Assembly: GCA_030610325.1 (NCBI GenBank)
Contig: JAUWRZ010000133.1
Span: 1 to 6,237, forward strand
Direction: 5' to 3'
DNA: 6,237 bases
DNA from: Sulfurimonadaceae bacterium
GTDB lineage: Bacteria > Campylobacterota > Campylobacteria > Campylobacterales > Sulfurimonadaceae
Shown here one piece after another: positions 1-5,450 of the stretch. The notes below the pieces were generated by a model, which saw only the letters and a list, made by a program, of their open reading frames with translations, made no database searches and was not told the DNA's origin. The translations under genes and the position numbers were made by a program. Position 1 is the stretch's first letter; each line of letters starts with the position of its first letter.

Positions 1-1
1 C

Positions 2-406
2 GTAGAGCGTGGCGGATACAGTGCTGCCATGCAGGTAAGTCTGGCCGGTATAGTCTACAACTTTATCCTTGCCGCCATTGCCGCGTCACTGCTGCTGGCA
101 CTGCCTGAACCTACCGAAGCGACCGGCCTTCTGGCTCTCTTCTTTTATATCTTTGTCATCAAGCTTCTCTTGGTGAATGTCGTACTCGCCGTCTTCAACC
201 TGCTGCCTATTCCGCAGTTTGACGGTGCACACTTCATCATGTACCTTAGTATGCAACTGAGACAAAATGCCATCGCTGAGTTCTTTTTCAAAATGGAACA
301 ACGCGGCTATGGTATGATTATAGTCATCATCATCCTGGTCACACCGATAAAAGACTATGTACTCATAATGCCGGTACAGGCGATCTTAAAACTACTACTA
401 TCTTAA
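2..406 (+). CDS. Site-2 protease (M50) family membrane protein, C-terminal part
   Basis: The reading frame is open from the left edge of the window, so this is the last 134 codons of a gene that starts upstream; the internal ATG at 29 is not its start. Three hydrophobic stretches are visible, at about fragment residues 18-36, 43-66 and 107-128, so it is an inner-membrane protein. Two M50 hallmarks can be seen. One is SLAGIVYNFILA, the position of the usual AGPxxN element, with IVY replacing Pxx. The other is NLLPIPQFDGAHF, the NxxPxPxxDG element whose Asp is the third zinc ligand. The HExxH motif would lie upstream of the window and cannot be checked. Members of the family cut substrates within the membrane, but the substrate here is unknown. 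The stop codon lies inside the ribosome binding site of rpiB, nine bases before its ATG, so the two are probably co-transcribed. Family assignment is fairly sure; activity is not. Confidence 0.85.
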   Translation, partial: VERGGYSAAMQVSLAGIVYNFILAAIAASLLLALPEPTEATGLLALFFYIFVIKLLLVNVVLAVFNLLPIPQFDGAHFIMYLSMQLRQNAIAEFFFKMEQRGYGMIIVIIILVTPIKDYVLIMPVQAILKLLLS

Positions 407-410
407 GGAG
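404..410 (+). promoter_or_regulatory. Ribosome binding site of rpiB
   Basis: TAAGGAG ends five bases before the rpiB ATG at 416. Its first three bases are the stop codon of the preceding membrane protein gene, so the end of one gene and the translation signal of the next are fused. Confidence 0.8.
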
Positions 411-415
411 ACTAA

Positions 416-853
416 ATGCGATTTTATATAGGTACTGACCACGCGGGAATAGACCTCAAAGATGCCACCGTTGCTATGCTACGAGCCAAAGGGCATGAGG
501 TCGAAGACCTCGGTCCCTATAACAAAGACCGTGTCGACTACCCTGACTACGCTGTCAAGGTGTGTGAGAGTGTCCTCGCCAATGCTGGCACGCAGGGTAT
601 CCTGATCTGCGGTTCAGGTATCGGTATGAGTATGTCGGCAAACCGTTTCCACGGTATTCGCGCTGCACTCTGTCATGATGCCTATACAGCGCAGATGGCC
701 AGAAACCACAATGACGCCAATCTCCTCTGCTTCGGCGAGCGTGTCGTCGGACAGGGCGTTGCTGAATCGATCGTCGACAGCTGGATAGCCAGTAGCTTCG
801 AAGGTGGACGTCACTGCGGACGTGTCGATAAGATCGAAGCTATCGAGGGGTAG
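416..853 (+). CDS. rpiB: Ribose-5-phosphate isomerase B
   Basis: The 145-residue product matches the usual length (about 145-150) of the RpiB/LacAB sugar isomerases. They interconvert ribose 5-phosphate and ribulose 5-phosphate in the cytosolic non-oxidative pentose phosphate pathway. Visible motifs, in order, are the N-terminal GTDHAG (D8, H9), RVDYPDYA (residues 39-46), LICGSGIGMSMSANR (63-77) with C65 at the position of the catalytic base Cys66 of E. coli RpiB, and RNHNDANLL (96-104) with H98 corresponding to H99. Near the C terminus is GGRHCGRVDKI (130-140), whose arginines bind phosphate. No key residue is missing. The start has a strong AAGGAG five bases upstream. It lies between the M50 membrane protein and a small coiled-coil membrane protein, two genes upstream of apt; its ribose 5-phosphate is the precursor of the PRPP that Apt uses. 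Confidence 0.97.
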   Translation: MRFYIGTDHAGIDLKDATVAMLRAKGHEVEDLGPYNKDRVDYPDYAVKVCESVLANAGTQGILICGSGIGMSMSANRFHGIRAALCHDAYTAQMARNHNDANLLCFGERVVGQGVAESIVDSWIASSFEGGRHCGRVDKIEAIEG

Positions 854-1189
854 ATGATGTTTCTTGAATGGTCACTGCTCACTATCATCTCGATGATCGC
901 CATCTTTCTCTTTGTAAAGATGTATTACTTTAAAAGTATCACCTTTAAAGAGCACAAGAGCAACGAACTGATGAAGCTGACACTTCAAGAAGCCGAGGTA
1001 CTCATACGAAAGTACCAGATCCAACTCCAGCGTGCACTCGGAAACATCGATATCCTCAGCGATGAGCTGAACAAGCTTCGCTCAGAGATGAAGACATTGA
1101 AAAGCCGTGCTTCACAGCATCGCTTTGAGACCGAAAAACTAAATAACAAGATAAAAGAACTCGAAGGGCGCATCGACGCCCTCTTATAA
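854..1189 (+). CDS. Small membrane-anchored coiled-coil protein of unknown function
   Basis: I do not recognise a named family. The 111-residue product has one N-terminal transmembrane segment (about residues 5-22, rich in Ile, Leu and Phe). A long charged helix (about 38-111) follows, with regular hydrophobic spacing and no prolines or long glycine stretches, for example ILSDELNKLRSEMKTLKSRA and ETEKLNNKIKELEGRIDALL. This predicts a bitopic inner-membrane protein with a cytoplasmic or periplasmic coiled coil, similar in architecture to LapA/LapB-neighbour or FtsB-like scaffolds, but no homology is claimed. It abuts the rpiB stop (TAG-ATG-ATG). The ATG at 854 or the next at 857 could be used, since GAGG at 845-848 gives five or eight bases of spacing. 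It ends three bases before apt. A small gene in the same place between rpiB and apt exists, as I recall, in H. pylori, which argues that it is a real conserved gene. Confidence 0.85.
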   Translation: MMFLEWSLLTIISMIAIFLFVKMYYFKSITFKEHKSNELMKLTLQEAEVLIRKYQIQLQRALGNIDILSDELNKLRSEMKTLKSRASQHRFETEKLNNKIKELEGRIDALL

Positions 1190-1192
1190 TGG

Positions 1193-1750
1193 ATGACCAT
1201 CATGACATTGACACCAGAAGAGAAAAAGATACTCAACAGCGCTATTCGCGACATCCCTGACTTCCCCAAACCGGGGATCGTCTTTAAAGACATCTCTACA
1301 CTGCTCAACGACGCAGAAGCCTACGGAGTGCTGATGGATCATCTGCATAAGCGCTATAAAGAGTATGACCTTGATTTCATAGCAGGGATAGACGCGCGTG
1401 GTTTTATCTTTGGAGCCGCACTTGCACAGATGCTCGGTATCGGTTTCGTCCCGATCCGAAAACAGGGAAAACTCCCCTACACTACAGTCGCCGAGAAGTA
1501 TGCTCTGGAGTATGGTGTAGATGAGGTCGAGATCCATATCGATGCCTTCCGTGGTGTCTATAAAGCAAAAGTACTGCTTATCGATGACCTTGTCGCTACC
1601 GGCGGGACAGCCTTCGCCGCTGCCAATCTCATAGATAAGTCAGGCGGCGACTGTGTCGAAGCCTGTTTTATCCTCGGACTTGACTTTCTCGAGGGCCAAA
1701 AGAAGCTACAGAGTGTCACGGATGTCTATACTGTCATAGGAGTGGATTGA
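1193..1750 (+). CDS. apt: Adenine phosphoribosyltransferase
   Basis: It converts adenine and PRPP into AMP and pyrophosphate, the cytosolic purine salvage reaction. The product of about 185 residues has typical family length and all signature segments: [16 protein letters not shown] (residues 23-38), [16 protein letters not shown] (63-78), [10 protein letters not shown] (86-95), the flexible-loop EKYALEYG (101-108), and the PRPP-binding [14 protein letters not shown] (127-140). The acidic pair D131-D132 binds the ribose hydroxyls. The start is uncertain: ATG at 1193 or 1202 are both in frame, neither has a strong ribosome binding site, and both precede the conserved region. Translation may be coupled to the preceding gene, which stops three bases upstream. 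The stop TGA shares one base with the trpB ATG. The neighbour rpiB supplies the ribose 5-phosphate branch that leads to PRPP. Confidence 0.97.
   Translation: MTIMTLTPEEKKILNSAIRDIPDFPKPGIVFKDISTLLNDAEAYGVLMDHLHKRYKEYDLDFIAGIDARGFIFGAALAQMLGIGFVPIRKQGKLPYTTVAEKYALEYGVDEVEIHIDAFRGVYKAKVLLIDDLVATGGTAFAAANLIDKSGGDCVEACFILGLDFLEGQKKLQSVTDVYTVIGVD
1738..1742 (+). promoter_or_regulatory. Ribosome binding site deciding the trpB start
   Basis: AGGAG lies inside the last codons of apt and ends seven bases before the ATG at 1750. This spacing favours ATG 1750 over the in-frame TTG at 1747 as the trpB start, and gives a TGATG stop-start overlap. Confidence 0.75.
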
Positions 1751-2949
1751 TGTATATCCCTGAAGCCTCCAAGTTCGATCCTGACACAAACGGCCACTTC
1801 GACATCTTCGGTGGACGTTATGTCCCCGAGACGCTTATGCCTGCCCTGCTCGAGTTGAACGAAGCCTATGAGAAGATCCGTTTTGATGAGGATTTCTGGA
1901 ATGATGTCCACTACTATCTAAAAGACTATGTAGGACGCCCTTCACCTCTCTACTACGCTGCAAACATCTCTGAGGAGCTTGGTGCCAAGGTATACTTCAA
2001 ACGCGAGGACCTAAACCATACCGGAGCGCATAAAGTCAACAATGTCATCGCACAGGGACTGATAGCACAGCGTCTAGGTAAGAAAAAAGTCATCGCTGAG
2101 ACCGGAGCTGGACAACACGGTGTAGCCACCGCTACCATCGCCGCCCTGCTCGGCCTGGAGTGTGAGATCTTCATGGGAGCCAAAGATGTAGCACGGCAGG
2201 AGCTCAATGTCTTTCGTATGAAGCTACTCGGTGCCAAAGTACATTCGGTCGAGAGCGGGAGCAGGACTCTAAAAGATGCTATGAACGATGCCATCCGCCA
2301 CTGGGTCACCAATGCACGAGATACCTACTACATCATCGGTACCGTAGCCGGGCCACATCCCTACCCGATGATGGTACGTGACTTACAGGCGATCATCGGC
2401 TGGGAAGCACGCCAGCAGATCTTAGAGAAAGAGGATCGGCTACCAGATCAGGTCATCGCCTGTATTGGTGGCGGTTCAAACGCTATCGGGATGTTTCAGC
2501 ACTTTCTTGAAGACAGTGAGGTCGAGTGTATTGGCATAGAAGCCGGGGGTCTAGGTCTGCATACCGACAAACATGGTGCATCACTGGAGAAAGGACGTCC
2601 AGGTGTCCTGCATGGACAGATGAGCTATCTTCTGCAAGACGATGATGGACAGATCCTTGAGGCACACTCTATCTCAGCAGGCTTGGACTATCCTGGCATC
2701 GGACCTGAACACGCCTTTCATAAAGACAAGGGTACAGTCAGTTATGACTCTATTACTGATGATGAAGCACTCGAGGCCTTTGTCTGGCTCTCTCAAAAAG
2801 AGGGGATCATCCCGGCATTTGAGAGTTCCCATGCTGTCGCTTATCTAAAAAAGATAAAAGATATCAAAGACAAACTGATCGTCGTCAACCTCTCCGGTCG
2901 TGGTGATAAAGATATGATCCAGGCCAAGGACATACTGAACTTCGACTAA
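1750..2949 (+). CDS. trpB: Tryptophan synthase beta chain
   Basis: The 399-residue PLP enzyme joins indole and serine to make tryptophan, normally in an alpha2-beta2 complex with TrpA. Length and motifs fit the classical TrpB1 type rather than the longer TrpB2. They are [16 protein letters not shown] (residues 21-36), the PLP lysine K95 in [10 protein letters not shown]117 in [14 protein letters not shown] (equivalent to Salmonella E109), the phosphate-binding GGGSN (240-244), the [13 protein letters not shown] loop (309-321) and SGRGDKD (382-388) contacting the PLP ring nitrogen. K95, E117 and 240-244 all lie at a constant +8 offset from the Salmonella numbering, so nothing is missing. The start at 1750 overlaps the apt stop by one base and follows a good AGGAG. 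No trpA or other tryptophan gene is in the window, so the alpha partner must be encoded elsewhere, or upstream of what is shown. No attenuator-like leader precedes it; expression should follow the rpiB-apt run. Confidence 0.97.
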   Translation: MYIPEASKFDPDTNGHFDIFGGRYVPETLMPALLELNEAYEKIRFDEDFWNDVHYYLKDYVGRPSPLYYAANISEELGAKVYFKREDLNHTGAHKVNNVIAQGLIAQRLGKKKVIAETGAGQHGVATATIAALLGLECEIFMGAKDVARQELNVFRMKLLGAKVHSVESGSRTLKDAMNDAIRHWVTNARDTYYIIGTVAGPHPYPMMVRDLQAIIGWEARQQILEKEDRLPDQVIACIGGGSNAIGMFQHFLEDSEVECIGIEAGGLGLHTDKHGASLEKGRPGVLHGQMSYLLQDDDGQILEAHSISAGLDYPGIGPEHAFHKDKGTVSYDSITDDEALEAFVWLSQKEGIIPAFESSHAVAYLKKIKDIKDKLIVVNLSGRGDKDMIQAKDILNFD

Positions 2950-2979
2950 GATCGATCCACTTCTCACCCCTTTCCTATA

Positions 2980-3004
2980 AGACCATAGAAAAAAAGTATG
3001 GTCT
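2980..3004 (+). terminator. Hairpin downstream of trpB, possible weak terminator
   Basis: AGACCATA (2980-2987) and TATGGTCT (2997-3004) form a perfect 8-bp stem around a nine-base, A-rich loop. It lies 31 bases after the trpB stop, the expected place for an operon end. The stem is only three-eighths G/C and no T-run follows it on the + strand, so it is not a canonical intrinsic terminator. It could instead be a stabilising 3' end or part of the pepA leader. Confidence 0.4.
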
Positions 3005-3025
3005 AAGATAAAGGACAATTCGATT

Positions 3026-3094
3026 ATGATGTTGGTTGTCAATATTAATAAAAATCATCGGAGCGATACCCATGCATATCAAACTACAAGATAA
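3026..3094 (+). CDS. Possible 22-codon leader peptide upstream of pepA
   Basis: An ATG at 3026 (or 3029) opens a short frame of 22 codons ending with TAA at 3092. It overlaps the first 23 bases of pepA in another frame. AAAGGA at 3010-3015 lies ten bases before the ATG, which would be an acceptable ribosome binding site. The peptide would be rich in Asn, His and polar residues and has no recognisable motif. It may be a translated leader that affects pepA initiation, or simply chance; nothing beyond position and the binding site supports it. Confidence 0.2.
   Translation: MMLVVNINKNHRSDTHAYQTTR
3060..3063 (+). promoter_or_regulatory. Ribosome binding site deciding the pepA start
   Basis: GGAG ends eight bases before the ATG at 3072. 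This supports that ATG over the in-frame TTG at 3036, which has no ribosome binding site of its own at proper spacing. Confidence 0.65.
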
Positions 3095-4505
3095 ACTACT
3101 TTCTACCATAGATGCTGAACTGACCATCACCTTCCTTACTAAAGATGCCCTGGAGGAGCATGCTCACAGTGAGATCCTTAAACGAGCCGGTTTCAAGGCC
3201 GATCAAGACCAGATCTGTACTCTGCATGAGCACGGTATCCTTGTCTGTGGTATAGAGAAGTACGGTAGTGACTATCTACGTAGCGCTGCTGCATCTGTCG
3301 CAAAAGCACTTGGTGGCTTTAAGTACAAAAGTGCAAAGACCATGCAGTATTTTCTGAAGAACTGTGAGCCAATGATCGAAGGCTTCATGCTGGGTTCTTA
3401 CCGTTTTGACACCTACCGCTCAGAACCAAAGAAAAGCTCTTTTGAGACACTCTATCTCTCCTCTGAGAACTTCAATGATGAGACTATCGAGATAGCTGAT
3501 CTCGAAGATGCTGTGAATGCTGCGACGATCATAGCTACTGCGACTAACTTCACCCGTGATCTTGTCAATACCACACCACAGGACATGACACCACAGGGAC
3601 TCAGTATCGTAGCACAGGACCTTGCAGATGAGAACGCACTTGAGTGTACCATCCTTGATGAGCATGCCCTTGAAGAGGAGCGGATGAATGCGATGCTGAG
3701 TGTTGGTAGAGCCTCTGTCCATAAGCCTCGTCTCATCCATCTCGCCTACAAGCCAAAAGAGCCAAAAGCCGTTGTCTCACTTGTTGGAAAAGGGGTCACA
3801 TATGATAGCGGCGGACTTAGCCTTAAGCCCGCGACATCGATGGTCACGATGAAGATGGACAAAGCAGGTGCCTGCGCGGTACTTGGTATGGTAAAAGCCG
3901 TCAGCGAACTCAAACTGCCTATAGAGGTCCACGGATTTATTGGCGCGGTAGAGAACATGGTCGATGGCAACGCCTATAAACCTGATGATGTCCTCACTGC
4001 CAGAAACGGTAAGACCATCGAAGTACGTAATACTGATGCCGAAGGCCGTCTCGTCCTTGCTGATGTACTTAGTTATGCCCAGGACATGGTCGAGGCAGAC
4101 CATCTTTTTGACTTTGCGACACTGACCGGTGCCTGCATGGTAGCACTCGGGCCCTTCACTACCGGGATGATGGGGAACAGCAATCACCTCAAACACAAGT
4201 TCCAAAAAGGGAGTGCAAGAAGTGGCGAGCTCATAGGGTCCCTGCCATTTAACGACCACCTCAGAAAGTTCATAAAAAGTGAGGTCGCCGATATCAGCAA
4301 CATCGGATCAAGACCTTACGGTGGAGCCATAACCGCAGGACTTTTCCTGGATGAGTTCATCACGGAACCGATGAAGAGCAAGTGGCTGCATTTCGATATT
4401 GCCGGTCCAGCCTATACAGAGACTCCTTGGGACTGTAATCCTCATGGCGGTACCGGTGCCGGTGTCCGCATGGGTGTAAGGTACATCCAGTCATTAGCAG
4501 ACTAA
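3072..4505 (+). CDS. pepA: Leucyl aminopeptidase (M17, cytosol aminopeptidase)
   Basis: The 477-residue product is a two-metal aminopeptidase of the M17 family, which works as a cytosolic hexamer and removes N-terminal residues from peptides. The N-terminal domain (about 1-150) is variable and the catalytic domain (about 165-477) is conserved. Metal and catalytic residues all sit at a constant offset of 30 from E. coli PepA: K240 and D245 in VGKGVTYDSGG, catalytic K252 in SLKP, D263 in MKMDKAGACAV, and D322, E324 and catalytic R326 in the family signature NTDAEGRL. The protein is therefore expected to be active. Some PepA proteins also bind DNA (Xer recombination, carAB control); nothing here tests that. 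The start at 3072 has GGAG eight bases upstream. It stands alone, 122 bases after trpB, and is followed by a terminator-like hairpin. Proximity to apt and rpiB is, as I recall, conserved in Helicobacter. Confidence 0.97.
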   Translation: MHIKLQDKLLSTIDAELTITFLTKDALEEHAHSEILKRAGFKADQDQICTLHEHGILVCGIEKYGSDYLRSAAASVAKALGGFKYKSAKTMQYFLKNCEPMIEGFMLGSYRFDTYRSEPKKSSFETLYLSSENFNDETIEIADLEDAVNAATIIATATNFTRDLVNTTPQDMTPQGLSIVAQDLADENALECTILDEHALEEERMNAMLSVGRASVHKPRLIHLAYKPKEPKAVVSLVGKGVTYDSGGLSLKPATSMVTMKMDKAGACAVLGMVKAVSELKLPIEVHGFIGAVENMVDGNAYKPDDVLTARNGKTIEVRNTDAEGRLVLADVLSYAQDMVEADHLFDFATLTGACMVALGPFTTGMMGNSNHLKHKFQKGSARSGELIGSLPFNDHLRKFIKSEVADISNIGSRPYGGAITAGLFLDEFITEPMKSKWLHFDIAGPAYTETPWDCNPHGGTGAGVRMGVRYIQSLAD

Positions 4506-4520
4506 TACAGCTTTCAACAC

Positions 4521-4545
4521 AGGGGCAGGTTAGCCCCTTCCTCTT
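4521..4545 (+). terminator. Terminator-like hairpin after pepA
   Basis: AGGGGC (4521-4526) pairs with GCCCCT (4533-4538) across a six-base loop, giving a short G/C-rich stem. It is followed by the pyrimidine-rich tail TCCTCTT (4539-4545). It begins 15 bases after the pepA stop. The tail is interrupted by C residues, so termination may be partial, but position and stem composition fit a transcript end that separates pepA from the acyltransferase block. Confidence 0.6.
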
Positions 4546-4603
4546 AGACTACATTGAAAAATAGCTACAGACCATCAAAAATAAAACACTTTTACACAAA
4601 TCA

Positions 4604-4639
4604 CTAAGATCTTTGTGATATCCGTCGATATGATCTTAG
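4604..4639. repeat. Inverted repeat 1 upstream of the acyltransferase gene
   Basis: CTAAGATC (4604-4611) and GATCTTAG (4632-4639) are perfect 8-base inverted arms. Inside lies a second perfect pair, ATATC (4618-4622) and GATAT (4627-4631), around the loop CGTC, directly stacked on the 3' arm and leaving a six-base bulge on the 5' side. It could be an RNA hairpin in the leader or a DNA operator. A poor -35/-10 pair, TTTACA (4591-4596) and TGTGAT (4614-4619) with a 17-base spacer, would put the palindrome across the promoter. The promoter reading is speculative. Confidence 0.5.
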
Positions 4640-4687
4640 AGCACTTCTAAAGATACTGGATATCATCAGCATCTTCGAAGGTGCTCT
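4638..4687 (+). promoter_or_regulatory. Long leader hairpin before the acyltransferase ribosome binding site
   Basis: AGAGCACTTC (4638-4647) pairs with the strand at 4677-4687 (GAA, one bulged G, then GTGCTCT), giving ten pairs. Inside it, AAGAT (4650-4654) pairs with ATCTT (4671-4675), and CTG (4656-4658) with CAG (4667-4669). The structure ends seven bases before the ribosome binding site of the next gene and shares bases 4638-4639 with inverted repeat 1, so the outermost pairs of the two compete. There is no T-run after it, so a translational or mRNA-stability role is more likely than termination. I do not recognise it as a known riboswitch class. Confidence 0.5.
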
Positions 4688-4694
4688 TATTTAT

Positions 4695-4700
4695 AAGGAG
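4695..4700 (+). promoter_or_regulatory. Ribosome binding site deciding the acyltransferase GTG start
   Basis: AAGGAG ends six bases before GTG 4707, the only plausible start that keeps the conserved N-terminal residues. An out-of-frame ATG at 4705 shares two bases with the GTG and reads Met-Cys-stop, so it could compete for the same ribosomes. Confidence 0.75.
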
Positions 4701-4706
4701 TCTGAT

Positions 4707-5450
4707 GTGTTAACCGATAAAGAGATAAAAGAGGGGTTTCACCACTATTTTGAGATCACCGTAGCCAATACCCCCCAACTACTTGATGAGGTCTTTAGCA
4801 TACGTTACCAGGTCTACAGCGAAGAGATGGGATTTGAACCTGAGAACAGTGAGCACATCGAACATGATGACTATGATGATAATGCGATCCATATACTGAT
4901 AAAATATCTGCCGACCTCCAGTTATATCGGGACGATCCGTATGATACTCAATGATGCAGAGCATGCTGATTTTGTCTTTCCAATGGAAGAGCACTGCCCT
5001 ACCATGGACCGCTCACTCTTTGATATTGAAAAAGTGAGCCGACAACAGATAGGTGAGATATCACGCGTAGCCGTGGTCCAGAACTTCCGTCGCCGGAAAG
5101 AGGATGCCATCGGTCTGGCCGGAGCCGTCATCCTTGAAGACGATGAGCGCTATCATCGTACCCTCTCTTATGTCCCACTCAGTCTCTATTTTGCCTCTTA
5201 CGTCATCGCAGAGTGGCAGCATCTCACATACACCATAGCGATATCTGAACCCAAACTGATGCGTCATATCGGTTTTACCGGTATCAAAGCAAGTCAGTTT
5301 GGTGCCACTTTTGAGTTTAAAGGCGAGCGGGCACCTTATTACTTCTCAAAAGAGAACATAGATATCAACCCAAAGTTCAAACCTTTATATGATGTGGTAC
5401 AAAACAGCCTGCAAGAGAGTTATCAAAACTATATGCATGGAGCAGCGTGA
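4707..5450 (+). CDS. LuxI-like N-acyl amino acid synthase family acyltransferase
   Basis: The 247-residue cytosolic protein belongs by pattern to the acyltransferases labelled PEP-CTERM/exosortase-associated or N-acyl-amino-acid synthase (FeeM-like), relatives of LuxI acyl-homoserine-lactone synthases with a GNAT-type fold. Residues matching the LuxI core, in EsaI order, are R33 (R24), Y37 (F28), F43 (W34), D54 (D45), D57 (D48), R78 (R68), E117 (E97) and R120 (R100). The spacing of the first five is identical, and E117-R120 sits in GEISRVAVV. The likely reaction is transfer of a fatty acyl group from acyl carrier protein to an amine such as an amino acid; the acceptor cannot be told from sequence. 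The GTG start follows AAGGAG, and the next in-frame ATG (4827) would remove R33 and Y37. It is preceded by two structured repeats and overlaps the E1-like gene by one base. No exosortase or PEP-CTERM protein is in the window. Codon use resembles its neighbours. Confidence 0.85.
   Translation: MLTDKEIKEGFHHYFEITVANTPQLLDEVFSIRYQVYSEEMGFEPENSEHIEHDDYDDNAIHILIKYLPTSSYIGTIRMILNDAEHADFVFPMEEHCPTMDRSLFDIEKVSRQQIGEISRVAVVQNFRRRKEDAIGLAGAVILEDDERYHRTLSYVPLSLYFASYVIAEWQHLTYTIAISEPKLMRHIGFTGIKASQFGATFEFKGERAPYYFSKENIDINPKFKPLYDVVQNSLQESYQNYMHGAA
5439..5442 (+). promoter_or_regulatory. Ribosome binding site of the ThiF-family gene
   Basis: GGAG within the last codons of the acyltransferase ends seven bases before the ATG at 5450. 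It gives a TGATG stop-start overlap that suggests translational coupling of the two proteins. Confidence 0.65.

Noticed and set aside
985..1537. Antisense frames opposite the coiled-coil gene and apt
   Set aside because: They are low-complexity or Ser/Cys-rich translations opposite well-supported genes, without family resemblance.
1747..1749. TTG as the trpB start
   Set aside because: The ATG directly after it is better spaced from AGGAG and gives the common TGATG overlap.
2976..3030. Possible -10 boxes TATAAG (2976-2981) and TATGAT (3025-3030) for pepA
   Set aside because: Neither has a recognisable -35 element at 16-18 bases. Campylobacterota promoters often lack one, but short A/T-rich matches in a gap are too common to call.
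3036..3071. TTG start extending pepA by 12 residues
   Set aside because: The ATG at 3072 has GGAG at good spacing, and the extra residues look like translated leader with no counterpart in the M17 family as I know it.
3777..4259. Antisense frame of 160 codons inside pepA
   Set aside because: It lies wholly opposite the conserved catalytic region of pepA, has no recognisable motif and no ribosome binding site; it is a shadow of the pepA coding pattern.
4629..4634. TATGAT as a -10 box for the acyltransferase operon
   Set aside because: It falls across the second arm of inverted repeat 1 with no -35 partner at the proper distance; it may simply reflect the palindrome.
4506..4706. tRNA, small RNA gene or mobile-element remnant in the pepA-acyltransferase gap
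   Set aside because: No cloverleaf, no terminal repeats of an insertion sequence and no target duplication were found; only the hairpins described are visible.
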